DNA of 64,000 bases from Ochrobactrum sp. BTU1. GTDB lineage: Bacteria > Pseudomonadota > Alphaproteobacteria > Rhizobiales > Rhizobiaceae. The notes under the pieces are model-generated. The model did not search any database, was not told where the DNA came from, and worked only from the letters and a program-made list of their open reading frames with translations. The stretch's first letter is position 1, and every line of letters begins with the position of its first letter. The position numbers and the translations under genes are program-made. Shown here piece after piece: positions 1 to 7,606 of this stretch. The DNA lies in NCBI GenBank assembly GCA_018798825.1, contig CP076357.1:62001-126000 (forward strand), written 5' to 3'.

Positions 1-216
1 ATTTTCAGCCCGGATATTCATGTGAATGTCGATATCACTTGCTCCCTTCAGCGGTAGTTTCGGAGCAGGTTGATACGCCATCGCCGCTGCAAGTGCTACC
101 TCGCGCGAGCCGCCGTCACGCAGGACGTCATTTGCGGCATCGAGTGCCTCACGAAACCATCTACCCTGCAGTAAACCTGCATTGATCAGATCCTGGCCGC
201 TGAGTGTCTTAATCAT
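1..216 (-). CDS. rtcB: RtcB-family RNA ligase, N-terminal part (cut by window edge)
   Basis: Only the first 72 codons lie in the window. The ATG is preceded by AGGAAAGAAA, a good ribosome-binding site. The visible protein begins MIKTLSGQDLINAG and ends in HMNIRAEN. I recognise this N-terminal extension and the HxNI(R/E)xEN step from a divergent branch of RtcB proteins; classical E. coli RtcB starts differently. The catalytic cysteine and histidines lie outside the window, so the call rests largely on context: rsr and Y-like RNAs upstream on the same strand and a divergent rtcR. RtcB ligases join 2',3'-cyclic phosphate or 3'-phosphate RNA ends to 5'-OH ends using GTP and manganese. The gene is probably co-transcribed with rsr from the sigma-54 promoter near 2350. 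Confidence 0.7.
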   Translation of the reverse strand, partial: MIKTLSGQDLINAGLLQGRWFREALDAANDVLRDGGSREVALAAAMAYQPAPKLPLKGASDIDIHMNIRAEN

Positions 217-295
217 TTTCTTTCCTGCTTTTGCAGTCCTTCTCAATTGTCACCGTTTCTAAGATTGATCCATCACCGAGGTGAGGGGCATGCCT

Positions 296-314
296 TGCAT
301 TTTGCGAAAATGCA
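296..314 (-). other. Hairpin between the last Y-like RNA and rtcB
   Basis: An 8-bp perfect stem (TGCATTTT paired with AAAATGCA) closes a three-base loop, about 80 bases upstream of the rtcB start. No U-run follows, so it is not an obvious intrinsic terminator. It could be a processing or stability element at the junction between the RNA array and the rtcB message, or the 3' tail of the third Y-like RNA. Confidence 0.5.
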
Positions 315-319
315 TTTGT

Positions 320-464
320 GAAGACGGACAGCGGCGACAAGGATGGGCGAAACCAGGATGGCCCCGCTCGTGCCAGAGAGCGTGTTGCAAAGGAGGAGTC
401 GAACCTGCCAGACCACCCAAAGATGTGCTGTAGTTCCACCCGGCATTCGCAACTGCCCGTCTTC
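320..464 (-). ncRNA. Y-RNA-like small RNA 3 (rtcB-proximal)
   Basis: The ends pair over 18 positions (320-337 with 447-464) with one mismatch and two wobbles, giving the long closing stem typical of Y RNAs. The 5' strand runs directly into the core CGAATGCC...GGAACTAC (430-449 on the plus strand), which is shared with the other two RNAs here. Inside are a T-arm-like hairpin with loop TTCGACT (4 of 5 stem pairs) and a D-arm-like hairpin (GCTC/GAGC), in T-before-D order as in RNA 1. A full acceptor stem is not evident. In bacteria, Y RNAs bind the Ro protein Rsr and can tether it to other RNA enzymes. The exact 5' and 3' ends are inferred from the stem. Confidence 0.75.
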
Positions 465-465
465 G

Positions 466-571
466 ATCTGGCGACAAATTTTTGAGAAACCTCCTCTCTT
501 GCGAGAGTGCAGAATTTGAATCTGCTCGCCTTGCGGCTTTACCAATGTAGTTCCTCAGGCATTCGCCAGAT
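466..571 (-). ncRNA. Y-RNA-like small RNA 2 (middle)
   Basis: The ends form a perfect 9-bp stem, ATCTGGCGA paired with TCGCCAGAT (563-571 with 466-474). The stem leads into the motif GGCGAATGCC, which fits the GNCGAAN(0-1)G motif I recall for bacterial Ro-binding Y RNAs, followed by GGAACTAC. Internally, GCAGA-TTCAAAT-TCTGC is a tRNA T-arm with a consensus-like T-loop. A small hairpin (GCC-GCAA-GGC) precedes it and another (TCTC-GCAA-GAGA) follows. A clear D arm and acceptor stem are missing, so this is a shorter and more diverged member. Only one base separates it from RNA 3. Confidence 0.75.
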
Positions 572-582
572 ATTTCAATTGT

Positions 583-716
583 CTGCAACGACAAGTATTG
601 GTGAAACGCCTGCTCTACCGCTGAGCTACGGGTCCATACAGAAGAAGAACCCGGCAGGATTCGAACCTGCGACCTGGAGAGTAACGATCTGTAGTTTCGA
701 CCGGCATTCGTTGCAG
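583..716 (-). ncRNA. Y-RNA-like small RNA 1 with permuted tRNA-like domain (YrlA-type)
   Basis: A perfect 9-bp closing stem (CTGCAACGA with TCGTTGCAG; 708-716 with 583-591) runs into the shared core CGAATGCC...AACTAC (691-710). The interior is a tRNA in permuted order. A perfect T arm, GCAGG-TTCGAAT-CCTGC (654-670), comes first. It is followed by acceptor 3' strand CGGGTTC, an 11-nt linker, acceptor 5' strand GGACCCG (629-635) and a D arm (GCTC-AGCGGTA-GAGC). The two acceptor strands pair over 7 bp with one G-U. The Y stem sits where the anticodon arm would be. This matches enterobacterial YrlA, whose tRNA-like module is known to receive tRNA-type modifications. It is not an ordinary tRNA gene. 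Confidence 0.85.
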
Positions 717-720
717 TTGC

Positions 721-742
721 TCGCGCCGACCAATCGGCGCGA
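721..742 (-). other. GC-rich hairpin between rsr stop and Y RNA array
   Basis: TCGCGCCGA and TCGGCGCGA form a perfect 9-bp stem with a four-base loop, beginning 9 bases past the rsr stop codon. No U-run follows, so it probably does not simply terminate transcription. It may protect the rsr mRNA 3' end, attenuate, or mark a processing site before the first Y-like RNA. Confidence 0.65.
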
Positions 743-751
743 GTATTCTCT

Positions 752-2311
752 TTATTGAAGCTCGATAGCTTCGATCTTTTGCAGCCAGGTCCCAGGACGG
801 CTTTCGCCATTGGCAAAAGCTGCAATTACTTCGAAGACGGCATCAGAAAAGCCGCCTATATTGAGTACGTCGTTTCGACTTTCCGCCTGTGTCGTCTGGT
901 ATGGCTGGATATCGAGACATACAAGCTTTGCAGCCGGATTGAGCCTTTTTATCCGTGCCCATTCCTGCATCTTTGTTGACGGGCTGCCATAATACGACTG
1001 CTCTACCCAGGACTGGTTGTCCGAGATGAACACCACCAGATCCACCCTTGCATGCTCATTGGCAAGCTTTGCCAGAGGTGCGGAGCAATTGGTGCCGCCA
1101 CCGCCGATCTTTGCGAGTTTCTCGGCATTGGTCATGACCGAGTCACGTCGGTTCAGACGAACGTCGACAACGTCATATTCGAACGGCATCACCCGGGCAT
1201 TCGGATTTCGCTGCAGGAACGCAGCACTCATCAGGCCAGCCACGTCGATGCAACGAACGACCGAGGTCGCACCCTTGCGATAGCCGGTGACGCTGGAGCC
1301 CATCGAACCAGAAACGTCCGGGCAAAGGACCACTCGGCCGTCAAGCACCGGCACATTGCCAAGAGCTGCGTCCATTGCCTGTTGAAGCGCATCGCGAACC
1401 TCTTCCGGTACCGCTTCCGACGCCGCTTTCCAAGTTGTCATCAGCTGATACGGAAAAACTCTGGCTTTGCGCACGGCTTCCGGGTCCGAAAGACGGCGGG
1501 CAATCTCCTTTGTCATTCCTTCGACTTCAAACACACCTTTGCGCGCAAACGTATTCAAATTCTGGCGAACCGCCTGCCAGCTTCCGTTGCGTGCGATCTC
1601 AACCCAATGCTCGCGTGTCAGTGGCAGCGAAGTCAGCAGCTGAAACGGAACGTCCGGCACTGGTTTCGATAGATCGCGCCGAAACTCTTGGAGAGCCTTC
1701 ACTTCTACCGGCAGCGCTGCGTAGTCGTATGGCTTGCCGATCATCCAGGCATAAAGCGCTTTGCGTTCTTCGTTTGCCGGTTTCGGATGGACCATTTTGA
1801 CGACGTCTGCCAGAGACGGATCACTACCGACCATGGCGTTGAGAAGCTGACGCGTGCTCGCCATCTCAAGCCATGCCTGCACCATCTTCTTTGGCCGCGT
1901 TCCAAGCGACTTGCGTCCCATTACGCCTGAGCGCATGACCTGTACGAAACCGCGCAGCATCTTGCCGCTCTTCACTGTTTGCGGGAATGCAGCAGCAAAT
2001 GCATTGCTTTGGAGTGTCGAAAGCAGCGCCAGCAGCGTGACCGGCATGTCCTTCATTAGGCCATTTCGCCCAGCATAAACGGCAAGTTTGGCCAGAAACT
2101 CTGGCTCGACCTGAGAACTGAGTTCATGCAGGGCAGTCGCTTGCATGTCGCCATCAGCATAAAACGTTCCGTTGAAAGTCCCGGTAGCTGCGAGTTGAGC
2201 CAGGGCTTCCTTCGGCGTCAGCTTATATGCCGGGGCACCAGCTTCGTTCACCGTGTTTGTCGATGGAAGCAGCTTGCCCAGGTAAGTTTTGAAGATTGCC
2301 TTGTTCACCAT
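752..2311 (-). CDS. rsr: Ro60-like TROVE/vWA RNA-binding protein (Rsr)
   Basis: A 519-residue protein, normal length for a bacterial Ro60 orthologue. Residues about 15-320 form the TROVE HEAT-like ring, which in this family binds Y RNA on its outer face and misfolded or single-stranded RNA through the central hole. Residues about 325-510 form a von Willebrand A domain with an intact MIDAS motif, DVSGSMGSS (332-340). In other bacteria Rsr works with exonucleases in rRNA maturation and RNA decay under stress. It is transcribed away from rtcR, with a sigma-54-type promoter 37-52 bases upstream, and is followed by three Y-like RNAs and rtcB. This gene order resembles the rtcR-rsr-yrl-rtc operons of enterobacteria. 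Confidence 0.93.
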   Translation of the reverse strand: MVNKAIFKTYLGKLLPSTNTVNEAGAPAYKLTPKEALAQLAATGTFNGTFYADGDMQATALHELSSQVEPEFLAKLAVYAGRNGLMKDMPVTLLALLSTLQSNAFAAAFPQTVKSGKMLRGFVQVMRSGVMGRKSLGTRPKKMVQAWLEMASTRQLLNAMVGSDPSLADVVKMVHPKPANEERKALYAWMIGKPYDYAALPVEVKALQEFRRDLSKPVPDVPFQLLTSLPLTREHWVEIARNGSWQAVRQNLNTFARKGVFEVEGMTKEIARRLSDPEAVRKARVFPYQLMTTWKAASEAVPEEVRDALQQAMDAALGNVPVLDGRVVLCPDVSGSMGSSVTGYRKGATSVVRCIDVAGLMSAAFLQRNPNARVMPFEYDVVDVRLNRRDSVMTNAEKLAKIGGGGTNCSAPLAKLANEHARVDLVVFISDNQSWVEQSYYGSPSTKMQEWARIKRLNPAAKLVCLDIQPYQTTQAESRNDVLNIGGFSDAVFEVIAAFANGESRPGTWLQKIEAIELQ

Positions 2312-2347
2312 GGCATCACCTATTTGAATGTTCGTTGACCTTTACAT

Positions 2348-2363
2348 TCCAAGAAGCGTGCCA
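2348..2363 (-). promoter_or_regulatory. Sigma-54 (-24/-12) promoter of rsr-Y RNA-rtcB
   Basis: The minus strand reads TGGCACGCTTCTTGGA, matching the consensus TGGCAC-N5-TTGCA except for one base (TTGG for TTGC). The -24 GG and -12 elements have correct spacing. It points toward rsr and lies in the intergenic region shared with rtcR, the expected sigma-54 activator. Transcription would start about 12 bases downstream, near 2336. Confidence 0.8.
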
Positions 2364-2367
2364 GTTT

Positions 2368-2390
2368 GCGATTTCGCATCGAAAAATCGC
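2368..2390. promoter_or_regulatory. Inverted repeat next to the sigma-54 promoter
   Basis: GCGATTT (2368-2374) and AAATCGC (2384-2390) form a 7-bp dyad, 9 bases apart, immediately upstream of the -24 box. RtcR enhancer sites usually lie further away, so this might instead be an IHF-type or auxiliary site. The function is inference. Confidence 0.35.
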
Positions 2391-2520
2391 TGAGAAAAAT
2401 CATAACGTATTGAAAAAGAAGAAAAATAAAAATCGAAGAAATATGGCGATCATTTGTTGAGCAAAGAACGAGCCTCGATTATTCTATCTGATAATAGAAG
2501 TATTTATACAAAAAGATAAA

Positions 2521-4167
2521 ATGAAAAAACGCGTTGCCTTCAGTATTCTCGGTACCACCCTCGATGTCGGCAAGTGGGACAAACGATGGTCGCGCTGGAG
2601 GCCGAATGTTGCGCTGTGCCAGCAGCAAGGCCTGTTCATCGACCGTGTTGAATTGTTGCACGATAATCATTCCGAAACACTGGCAAAGCGCATTATCGGC
2701 GATATCGGCACGGTCTCACCGGCAACGGCGGTCAATTGCAACATCGTTAATTATACCAACCCCTGGGATTTCTCGGAGGTCTACACCAAGCTTCGTGATT
2801 TCGCCCGCGACTATCCTTTCGATCCGGATGCGGAAGATTATCTGGTGAACATCACCACCGGCACCCACGTCGCACAGATATGCTGGTTCCTTCTGACCGA
2901 AGCGCGCATTATCCCGGCACGCCTTTTGCAGCTTTCCCCACCGCGCTATAAAGACTCCGATCCAGATGCTGAAATTGATGTTGCTGGCACGCATAGCATC
3001 ATCGATCTCGATCTCTCTCGCTATGATGAGATCGCAAAACGCTTTGCATCCGAGCGTGAAGATGCTGCAACTTTTCTGAAATCGGGAATTGTTACACGCA
3101 ATCAGGACTTCAACTGGATGATCGATCAAATCGAGCGCGTGGTTATCCGCTCCACTGCGCCTGTATTGCTGACAGGCCCGACGGGTGCGGGTAAATCGCA
3201 ACTGGCGCGCCGCATTTACGATCTGAAAAAAGCGCAGCACAAGGTCAGCGGACCTTTTGTTGAGGTCAATTGTGCAACCCTGCGGGGGGATCAGGCCATG
3301 TCCACATTATTTGGCCATGCAAAAGGTGCGTTCACCGGAGCAGTCGGAGAACGTGCCGGCCTTCTCAAATCGGCAGACAAGGGCGTCTTGTTTCTCGATG
3401 AGATTGGCGATCTTGGTCTTGATGAACAGGCGATGTGTCTGAGAGCCATTGAGGACAAACGGTTTCTGCCCGTCGGCTCGGACAAGGAAGCCTCGGCAGA
3501 GTTTCAGCTGATCGCCGGGACCAATCGCGATCTGGGCGATGATGTTCAGGCCGGGCGTTTCCGCGAGGATCTCTATGCCCGTCTCAATCTATGGACGTTT
3601 CAATTGCCAGCCTTGCGCGAACGCCCCGAGGACATCGAGCCGAATGTCGACTTTGAGCTAAAACGCTATCTGGAAAAGGAAGGGCAGAACGTAACCTTCA
3701 ATAAGGAAGCCCGCCAATATTATCTTGATTTCGCAACCGGTCCGCAGGGGCACTGGCATGCGAATTTCCGGGATCTATCTGCCTCAATTATCCGCATGGC
3801 CACACTTGCTCCTCAGGGACGCATTACGGCTCATGAAGTCAAAGAGGAAATTGCCAGGCTCTCACGACTGTGGCGGTCAAAAGCGGGCGAAGATCGCGAT
3901 CACGAGACTATTGAAATGGTGATGGGTAAAGACGCTGTCGGTAAGCTTGATCTTTTCGACAAAGCGCAACTCTCCGCGGTCTTGAAAACCTGCGGTGGGA
4001 GCCAATCGGCAAGTGCGGCCGGACGCGTTCTCTTTGCGCAATCGCGGCAGGAAAAGAAGAGCGCCAACGACGCAGATCGTCTGATCAAGTATCTGGCGAG
4101 GTTCGGCTTGACCTTCGATGAAGTGAGAGAGCGGCTGCGCGAGCGCGCCTTTATAGCGAATATATAG
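2521..4167 (+). CDS. rtcR: RtcR, CARF-containing sigma-54 activator of RNA repair
   Basis: A 548-residue protein. Residues about 1-180 match the RtcR N-terminal regulatory (CARF-like) domain, starting MKKRVAFSILGTTLDVGKWD. Residues about 185-430 are the AAA+ sigma-54 interaction module, with Walker A GPTGAGKS (219-226), GAFTGA (269-274), which contacts sigma-54, and Walker B FLDEIG (291-296). The C-terminal third is the helix-turn-helix region. RtcR represses its own ATPase until an RNA-end signal, reported as a 2',3'-cyclic-phosphate-bearing RNA in E. coli, is sensed; it then opens sigma-54 promoters of rtc operons. It is divergent from rsr, 209 bases apart. No strong Shine-Dalgarno precedes the ATG, but family alignment supports this start. 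Confidence 0.95.
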   Translation: MKKRVAFSILGTTLDVGKWDKRWSRWRPNVALCQQQGLFIDRVELLHDNHSETLAKRIIGDIGTVSPATAVNCNIVNYTNPWDFSEVYTKLRDFARDYPFDPDAEDYLVNITTGTHVAQICWFLLTEARIIPARLLQLSPPRYKDSDPDAEIDVAGTHSIIDLDLSRYDEIAKRFASEREDAATFLKSGIVTRNQDFNWMIDQIERVVIRSTAPVLLTGPTGAGKSQLARRIYDLKKAQHKVSGPFVEVNCATLRGDQAMSTLFGHAKGAFTGAVGERAGLLKSADKGVLFLDEIGDLGLDEQAMCLRAIEDKRFLPVGSDKEASAEFQLIAGTNRDLGDDVQAGRFREDLYARLNLWTFQLPALRERPEDIEPNVDFELKRYLEKEGQNVTFNKEARQYYLDFATGPQGHWHANFRDLSASIIRMATLAPQGRITAHEVKEEIARLSRLWRSKAGEDRDHETIEMVMGKDAVGKLDLFDKAQLSAVLKTCGGSQSASAAGRVLFAQSRQEKKSANDADRLIKYLARFGLTFDEVRERLRERAFIANI

Positions 4168-4259
4168 TTGTTGAGATCGTTGCTTTAACATTGGCAAAAA
4201 TGCGCGATGCAACGGGACGATAAATCAATAATGGTATTTTCGGTCGGAGACACGCCCAA

Positions 4260-5066
4260 ATGTCAGATACCCCTCTACTGAACCTTTTTTCTGAAGTCCC
4301 CAAAGGAAGCGGCTGGAGTAGTTTTAGAAAGCCTGTCGTGGTGCTGGATGGTCGGGCCGAGGAATGGCGGGAAGATAGAGTTTTTTCTGGCTCCGTCGCA
4401 TATATTGTTGGAGCTAACGAAAAAAATTTTGAAGAATTGTGCAGAGCGTTGTCCGCTAGGGTCGTCATTTTCTATGAAATGCGGGTCTCCTCTCTCTATA
4501 GTCTTCGAGAAATCTCAGAGCTGGAGCACCTCGCAATCAATTGGAACAACAAAGTAGCCGACTTGTCTCCTTTGTCACACCTCGGTTGCCTTAAGACGTT
4601 GTCACTGATCGACACACCAAAGGCGACTGATATCTCCCCACTTTCCACTCTACAAGAACTTCGTGCTTTTGAATTCTCTGGTTCTCCAACTCTTTCAAAT
4701 AAGAATACGGCGAAATCACTTGAGCCTTTGGCCGCACTACCGCGCCTCGAAGAGCTGCGGTTGACGAATCTCAAAGTCGAAGACGATGGCCTACGTCCCA
4801 TTGCCAAATGTCGTGGTTTGAAAAGGCTATCTGTTGCCAACACTTTTGACACAGAAGACTATGCGTTTCTCGCGGCGAGAATGCCAAACACAGCATGCCA
4901 TCATTTTAACGCTACTGTTCAAATCCAAGGTGACGCTATCAAACGAGGCATTGACACTATGGTGGTAGGCCGCAGAAAACCCTTCTTGAACTCGCGAGAA
5001 GATGCAGGCCGCATTGAAATGTACGAAGCGGCGTTTGCTAAGCTGAAGGCAAAGCATTCCGATTAA
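4260..5066 (+). CDS. Leucine-rich-repeat protein, function unknown
   Basis: A 268-residue protein without signal peptide or membrane segment. Residues about 85-205 contain degenerate leucine-rich repeats of the ISPLSxLxxLxxL type (for example DLSPLSHLGCLKTLSL, DISPLSTLQELRAF and SLEPLAALPRLEELRL), which usually form a protein-binding solenoid. The N-terminal 80 and C-terminal 60 residues match nothing I recognise. It stands alone, 92 bases after rtcR on the same strand, with CGGAGA about 10 bases before the ATG. It begins a stretch of strain-specific-looking genes. LRR proteins of this kind sometimes accompany immunity clusters, but nothing proves that here. Confidence 0.7.
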   Translation: MSDTPLLNLFSEVPKGSGWSSFRKPVVVLDGRAEEWREDRVFSGSVAYIVGANEKNFEELCRALSARVVIFYEMRVSSLYSLREISELEHLAINWNNKVADLSPLSHLGCLKTLSLIDTPKATDISPLSTLQELRAFEFSGSPTLSNKNTAKSLEPLAALPRLEELRLTNLKVEDDGLRPIAKCRGLKRLSVANTFDTEDYAFLAARMPNTACHHFNATVQIQGDAIKRGIDTMVVGRRKPFLNSREDAGRIEMYEAAFAKLKAKHSD

Positions 5067-5786
5067 AAGGATCGAATGGTCTTCCCGCATCGACTAAGTG
5101 AAGACAGGCACAGTTCGAAAATAGAATGGCGTAGCACCGCGCCCGGCGCCGAGTTCCGGAAATAGCAGACATGTTCCTGGTCAACCTACCGCGTTTCCAA
5201 AGTGCCGGACATCTGTTTCGTCAGTTGACCGGTCCAACGACGGATCCTGTCCTGATTGATTTCAAGGGAGGGTTATTTTTCCTGAAAGAGAGCGTCCAAT
5301 GCTGGTAAAAGCGCGTAAATGTTCTTGACTGGCAATCTGGAGTGGTCGACGGGTGCGCGTTCTTGACTGTGAATCAGAAACAGGATCTTGGCTACCAAAT
5401 TTGCCCCGTTTACCTATGCCGATAGAAATTCCAATCAGAGCCAACGAAAGGCTCTGCCAAACCAGAACCGAGCTGCGTTCGCAGATGGGATCGGAATCTC
5501 ATGCTGGCCTGTCTAATGGCACGCCAGAGGAATAGCACGGTGCGCGTGGTGCGTAATGGCGGCGTCAGCTTGTCAACAGATGATCGCACCGCCAAGGCCG
5601 CCCGGTGAGGGGAGGCGGGAATTTTTCCGACGGCGAATAGGGCGGCTGCTTCCCTAACTGAAGTCCCCACGGCCTTTGCCCGATCCGGGAACTCTGCCGT
5701 AATCCGTTGGCTCGTCACTCGATCTTGCCGAAGTCCCGATGCAAAGGCTCGTAGTGCGGCATCGCATCGTCAGGATCGACGCGGTG
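5067..5786. other. Non-coding or decayed stretch
   Basis: No open frame with recognisable family features, no RNA gene and no clear repeat was seen on either strand. Short frames are present but have no plausible start context or conserved motif. It probably consists of decayed sequence between rtcR/LRR and the mobile-element scars to the right. Confidence 0.5.
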
Positions 5787-5910
5787 TTATGATGGGGAAG
5801 ACAACGCGTGTGATGAAGCAGAGCATAGCGAAAGCCAAAAATCCGTTTTGCGGTTATCTGGTGGTGGAAGCCGAAGCCACTGATGCTGCGGCACATTTAG
5901 GAGCTTGTCC
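5787..5910 (+). pseudogene. Possible YCII-domain protein remnant
   Basis: A short frame contains KNPFCGYLVVEAEATDAAA, which resembles the C-terminal part of YCII-related proteins (a pattern like NPFxGYxxVEAExxxAA). The rest of the domain is absent and the frame soon stops. With only about 20 matching residues this could be chance. The opposite strand also carries a readable stretch (VADDWSWLQEWFKDKL) that I do not recognise. Confidence 0.3.
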
Positions 5911-6039
5911 TTGAACCATTCCTGCAACCACGACCAATCATCGGCAACGAAATCGCGAAGCTACATTCTTTCATAATGCCCTCGAGAGGCGACATTGTCA
6001 GTGCGTCTCGCAATGGGGTGGAGAGGGGCCTAACCGCTT

Positions 6040-6193
6040 CAGGCTGACAACCCGCACGAAGCCGGCAGCCTTGAGATCGAGGCCGTCAACGAACCTCGAT
6101 GAAGCGGACCGGGATATCCGGTCCCATATAATCATCGGCGGCTTCCGGCAGAAGCAGTAATTGCGAGCGGTCTGTTGCAGAAAGATGTGTCAT
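6040..6193 (-). pseudogene. IS1182-family transposase, N-terminal fragment
   Basis: The minus strand begins MTHLSATDRSQLLLLPEA and continues DDYMGPDIPVRFIE, then after a one-base shift VDGLDLKAAGFVR. This is the conserved start of IS1182-type transposases. The rest of the roughly 450-residue transposase, including the DDE residues, is gone. It marks an old insertion at the left side of the orphan gene patch. Confidence 0.75.
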
Positions 6194-6258
6194 AGTAATG
6201 TATAGCAACAGCCGCTATCTTCACGAATCCACAATGAGTTTTCAGACCGGGGAACCGC

Positions 6259-6897
6259 ATGGGACATTTTAAGCTTGTTTATCAGAGCTATCCGCTCGAC
6301 CTTCCAGTTGAAGAGCCACGTATCACCTTGCGGGCCTCAAGTGGATCTTGGCATGGTCAGGAGCTGGATGACTACGTGGTGCTGGATTTAGAAGTGAAAT
6401 CTCCGAAATTCTTCTTCGATCCCAACAATGACCCCGAGGATGACGTCTCCCAGTGGTTGAACCCGGGTCTGGATACACAGTGGCTCAAAATACCTTTGAG
6501 GCGTTTCGAGAACCGTGACTATCGCAGCCTCCAGGAAATCCGGGCCGACTTCCAGGGAGAAGGAACTCGAAACGCTTTGACGAGTGAAGATTGGTGGGAA
6601 GCCCCAGGTCTTATCACCACCTACAGCGATGAGTTTTTCGCTCGTGCGGAAATTTCCATCCGCCACGATGGTGGTGGCATGTTTTCGATTCAGCTTTCAG
6701 GCACCACCCAGTTCGCAACTGCCTTTGACATAGCCTTTAGTGCTCCCCTGACCGTCAAGCTGATCGGATATCGCAACTCGTCGACCAAAGATGATCTTTT
6801 AGGCTGGTTCAACAGCTTTCTCAGAAAAGACGACTTCATTTTCACGTCGCTGCAGCGAGGTGAAGACCTCTATCTCAATGGTGCGGTGAAGTTATAG
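6259..6897 (+). CDS. Hypothetical protein (212 aa)
   Basis: Soluble acidic protein with no signal peptide or membrane helix and no family I recognise. GGGGAA sits 7 bases before the ATG. The sequence is rich in aromatic residues and beta-strand-like segments (for example FARAEISIRHDGGG, FSIQLSGTTQFA), suggesting a compact beta protein. It is followed after 54 bases by another unknown gene and then by a Rap1a-type gene on the same strand. An immunity-protein role is a reasonable guess from context only. Confidence 0.6.
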   Translation: MGHFKLVYQSYPLDLPVEEPRITLRASSGSWHGQELDDYVVLDLEVKSPKFFFDPNNDPEDDVSQWLNPGLDTQWLKIPLRRFENRDYRSLQEIRADFQGEGTRNALTSEDWWEAPGLITTYSDEFFARAEISIRHDGGGMFSIQLSGTTQFATAFDIAFSAPLTVKLIGYRNSSTKDDLLGWFNSFLRKDDFIFTSLQRGEDLYLNGAVKL

Positions 6898-6951
6898 CCG
6901 CGCCAATCGCGCTGAATGCTTCGAGAATGATTAAGCAGATCCATAGATCAT

Positions 6952-7515
6952 GTGAAGATCGAAACCGGATTGTCAGGCCCTCGGAGTTTTGAGACGGTCT
7001 TGGGGAGTCTTGCGGTAAACGCTGTCAAAGAGGTATGGTGCAATATAGTGGATACGCTGTTTGATGACGCGCTCGATGAGAAGCGCCTTCTGCGCCCTGC
7101 ATTCCTTCTGGCGCGCAGGCTCGAATCTCGGGTGTTCCCTGATGTTCTCGACAGGGCTGCGTTTCTTGCCCTGGCAAGGATTGCTGGAATCCCCGGAGGG
7201 TACGTCTTGATCCATCATGCCGAGTTCGGCAAGCAGCCGGAGAAAACCATCAGCATTGATCCGGTTTGCGCATGGGACAGTCTTTTTCAAGTTTTCCATG
7301 AGGACGTCATTCTGGAGTTCTCCCCAAGCCCGCTATCTGTTTGGTTGCCCGCTGGCGAGCGCTTTCACGTCGTGTTCGGGAGCAAAAATATGATCGCCCA
7401 AATCGACAAAATGTGGGATCAGACCGACTCGTTTTCCTTATTCGTTGACGCGTCGCGCTTGACCAAGAAAGGCAAGCAATTTCTGCTCGAAGCCTATGAG
7501 CGATACACGATCTGA
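6952..7515 (+). CDS. Hypothetical protein (187 aa, GTG start)
   Basis: The frame opens with GTG and encodes a soluble protein that I cannot assign to a family. Residues 35-75 are helical (DTLFDDALDEKRLLRPAFLL). The C-terminal half alternates short strands (DVILEFSPSPLSVWLP, ERFHVVFGSKN), a size and layout common among small immunity proteins. No clear Shine-Dalgarno is visible. Its 3' end overlaps the upstream extension of the next frame, suggesting co-transcription with the Rap1a-type gene. Confidence 0.55.
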   Translation: MKIETGLSGPRSFETVLGSLAVNAVKEVWCNIVDTLFDDALDEKRLLRPAFLLARRLESRVFPDVLDRAAFLALARIAGIPGGYVLIHHAEFGKQPEKTISIDPVCAWDSLFQVFHEDVILEFSPSPLSVWLPAGERFHVVFGSKNMIAQIDKMWDQTDSFSLFVDASRLTKKGKQFLLEAYERYTI

Positions 7516-7606
7516 TGTTGCCCGTTCCAGCGTGCATTGGGTCATTCACGCCGATAACCGCCTGCGTTCGAGCAGCGCCAGTGCCGCCAGATCAAGGGAG
7601 CGGAAG

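Noticed and set aside
601..675. A canonical tRNA gene on the minus strand, suggested by perfect T-arm and D-arm sequences
   Set aside because: The arms are in permuted order (T before D), there is no anticodon arm, and the segment sits inside a Y-RNA stem, so it is a tRNA mimic within a larger RNA.
259..825. A 188-codon open frame on the minus strand across the Y RNA array
   Set aside because: It overlaps the end of rsr and the three structured RNAs, has no family features, and its composition follows RNA stems rather than protein.
1052..1672. A 206-codon open frame antisense to rsr
   Set aside because: It is an antisense shadow of a well-conserved TROVE-domain gene with no motif of its own.
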